Shown in pieces: positions 61,928 through 64,000 of a stretch of DNA of 64,000 bases; positions within the stretch are counted from its first letter, which is position 1; the number at the start of each line of letters is the position of its first letter. Source of the stretch: CAJXJP01 sp964022365 (GTDB taxonomy: Bacteria; Patescibacteriota; Gracilibacteria; BD1-5; UBA6164); contig CAXHZN010000003.1 in NCBI GenBank assembly GCA_964022365.1, positions 121,287 to 185,286 on the forward strand, written 5' to 3'. The position numbers and the translations under genes are program-made. A model generated the notes under the pieces. It worked only from the letters and a program-made list of their open reading frames with translations, had not been told where the DNA came from and did no database searches.

Positions 61928-63972
61928 TGAAAAAAAGCGAAAAATTATTAAAAAATAAAAATATTCTCACTTTAGGAATTAGTGTGATTATTTTTGTTAT
62001 CATCTGGTTTTTATCTGTTCTATTTAATTTTTTTATTCCATCAAATACAGTTGTACAAAATATTATTTTAGATGTTGCTCATAAAGCAGAAGTTTCTAAA
62101 GATATTATTGTGATTGAGATCGATGAAAAAACGACAACAGGATTAGAACGTTTTCCTTTTGATAGAAAAGTATATGCACCAGTGATCCAAAGGTTAAATC
62201 AAGCCTGAGCAAGTATTATAGCTTTTGATGTGATTTTTGCGGACAAAACCAATGACCAATCAGATAAAATATTTTCTGATGCTGTAAAAAGAGCCTGAAA
62301 TGTAATATTTGGTTTATCATTTTCTCAAGATGGATTATTTGAATTCCCAATTGAAAGTATTAGAAAGTACGCAAAAGATTTCTGATTTTTTTCACCGAGA
62401 ATTCACCCAGTTACGAATAATGCGGATGCTTATTATCCAGTATTATCTGATAAACAAAAAACACAAAGTTTTGAATTTTTTCCTTTAGTTATTGCAAAAA
62501 ATTATTTAGGAATTTGAGGAATGTGAGTCAAAACTCAAGATTTTTATAATTTATGAAATGATATTTCACTTCCTTTTTGATATAAAGATTCACCACTGGT
62601 TTATGTAAATCATCCAGAAATCCATAATTATCAAAAAGTTTCTTTTATAGACATTTATGATGAAAATGAGTTTGAAAGGATAAAAAATAATGTCGACTTC
62701 AAAGATAAAATTATTATTATTTGAGCAACTGCAAAAGGAATAAAAGATACATTTCAAACTTCTGAGTGAATTATGTACGGTGTCTATTTTCATGCAAATG
62801 CTCTGAGTAATATTTTACATAATGATGCGGTTAAATTTTTATCAAAACATTTAGAGTGGATTATATTTTTTCTTATTATGAATGTTTCAATATTTTTTAA
62901 TTTACATCGTTCGGGGAAAATATTAGTCTGAAGTAATATTACGGTTTTAATTATTTTTGCATTTTTCTTTCCAGTTTTATTATATTCTCAAGCTTGATTG
63001 TTAGTAAATTATTATTATGAATTAATTGTTTGACTAATTATTTCATTAGCTTGAGCAAATATTGTAAAATATTTAATAGAAAATAAACATAAAAATAAAC
63101 TAAACAAAGCTCTGTGAGAATATGTTTCAAAAGATATTGCTGCAGAAATATTATCAGGTTCTGGGAAAATAAATCTCGATGGAGAGAGTAAAAAAATTAC
63201 TATGTTTTTTTCAGATATTGAATGATTTACTACCATTTCTGAAAAGTTCACTCCAGCAACATTAGTAAAATTCTTAAGAGAATATTTATCAAGTATGTCA
63301 GATATTATTTTAGATTTGAGATGATTTATTAATAAATATGAATGAGATGCAATAATGGCTCTATGGTGAGTATTTGGAGGTGAACACGAACAAAATGTTT
63401 ATGAAGCTTGTGAAGCTGCACTGCAACAACAAGAAAAATTACAAAAACTCAATGTTTGATGGGAATCAGAATGATTTTCTCAAATAAAAGCAAGGATTTG
63501 AATCCACTGTTGAGATGCAATTATTTGAAATATTTGATCAGCAGGGAGGAAAATGGAATTTACAGCACTATGAGATAATGTAAATTTGGCTTCACGTTTA
63601 GAATGAGTAAATAAATTTTATGGAACCTATATTTGTGTTTCATCAGATGTAATTCAAGCTACTGCAGATAAATTTTCATACAGATACTTAGATAAAATTC
63701 GTGTAAAATGAAAAGACACTCCAGTAATTATTTATGAATTATTATCAAGAAAATGATGTATAGATGATGATAAAAAATCAATAATTTTAGATTATACAAA
63801 AGCAATTGAGTTATATTTAGCTTGAGATTTTGAATCGGCAAAAGATATCTTTAAAAAATGTGCAGACAATAATGACGCACCAAGTTATACTTATTTCAAA
63901 AGATGTCAAAAATTTATATACGAAAAAACTCCAGAAAACTGGGATGGAGTATGGAATTTTGATGAAAAATAA
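61927..63972 (+). CDS. CHASE2-domain class III adenylate cyclase, 681 aa
   Basis: A signal anchor and CHASE2 sensor domain (about residues 50-300, with DIIVIEIDEKTT, ASIIAFDVIFADKT and the KGIKDTFQTSEG region) are followed by three membrane helices and a class III cyclase domain. It has the first metal Asp in ITMFFSDIEGFTTISE near residue 428, the second in INKYEGDAIMALWG, and RKMEFTALGDNVNLASRLE; the Lys and Thr in this last motif fit ATP rather than GTP. It should make cAMP in response to an outside ligand. Start is ATG 61927. The C-terminus is a short TPR-like tail (TKAIELYLAGDFESAKDIFK). A terminator closes the window. Confidence 0.92.
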
Positions 63973-64000
63973 AAAAACTTAGAATATATTCTAAGTTTTT
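63970..64000 (+). terminator. Terminator after the adenylate cyclase gene
   Basis: Arms AAAACTTAGAATA and TATTCTAAGTTTT with a T run reaching the window edge. Confidence 0.75.

Noticed and set aside
1..64000. TGA as selenocysteine or as tryptophan (Mycoplasma code)
   Set aside because: TGA occurs very often at invariant glycines, including nucleotide-binding loops; TGG remains the Trp codon, and no SECIS-like element is tied to the sites.
1..64000. CRISPR array or insertion sequence
   Set aside because: No regularly spaced direct repeats of 25-40 bp and no cas-like gene; the only transposase relative has no terminal repeats or target duplication.

Overview
The window is a stretch of an AT-rich bacterial chromosome that reads UGA as glycine (genetic code 25). 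Read with UAA/UAG as the only stops, almost every gene becomes one full-length frame, and UGA falls on invariant glycines: the Walker A Gly of Era, both glycines of the UvrA LSGGE signature, and the GRL glycine of the M17 aminopeptidase. UGG is still used for tryptophan. This points to Candidatus Gracilibacteria (BD1-5) or Absconditabacteria (SR1). Intact housekeeping genes, three tRNAs in a translation cluster and the absence of transposon or phage structure mark it as core chromosome.

Layout. 0-10 kb: end of a ComEC-like competence channel, gatA, rplS, mutL, tRNA-Arg, a helix-turn-helix protein with a C-terminal membrane anchor, glyA and a UMPH-1-type HAD phosphatase. 10-23 kb: S41 protease, a cluster of unknown and membrane proteins, M17 aminopeptidase, comF, uvrA, murB and an RsuA/RluB pseudouridine synthase. 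23-31 kb: a DnaQ-DinG fusion, then a type IV pilus/competence-type operon (two membrane proteins, PilB-like ATPase, PilC) and a methyltransferase. 31-40 kb: a very long S-layer-type surface protein behind a structured leader, its smaller paralogue, a REP-type transposase relative and two tandem cyclophilin-FKBP fusions. 40-47 kb: mfd, tsaB, a PH-domain protein, era, a two-domain thioredoxin-fold protein and queA. 47-55 kb: three long co-directional genes of unknown function (762, 1299 and 460 aa). 55-64 kb: ftsX, tRNA-Asp and tRNA-Ala, a tuf-rpsJ-rpmB-tRNA-Leu-rpsP-khpA translation cluster, a pilin-like membrane protein and a FecR plus CHASE2-adenylate cyclase pair.

Most striking signal. The 8-bp palindrome GACCGGTC (extended form RGACCGGTCY) occurs 22 times exactly, with three one-base variants at 6588, 24852 and 38443. 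It is very rich in G+C for this genome and should occur far less than once by chance. It sits in mutL, uvrA (2), dinG (2 plus a variant), mfd (2), comF (2), gatA (2), queA (2), era and others, and next to terminators. It is absent from about 24.9-35.5 kb and from everything after 47.1 kb. Inside genes it is always read as ACC-GGT (Thr-Gly) or CCG-GTC (Pro-Val), codons these genes otherwise rarely use, so the constraint seems to act on DNA. With comEC, comF, pilB and pilC in the same window, an uptake-sequence role is one testable idea; a HIP1-like iterated palindrome or a methylation or nucleoid-protein site are alternatives.

A second theme is expression-linked codon choice. The 1182-codon surface protein, tuf, rplS, rpsJ and rpsP contain no UGA-Gly codon, while neighbouring genes use it freely.
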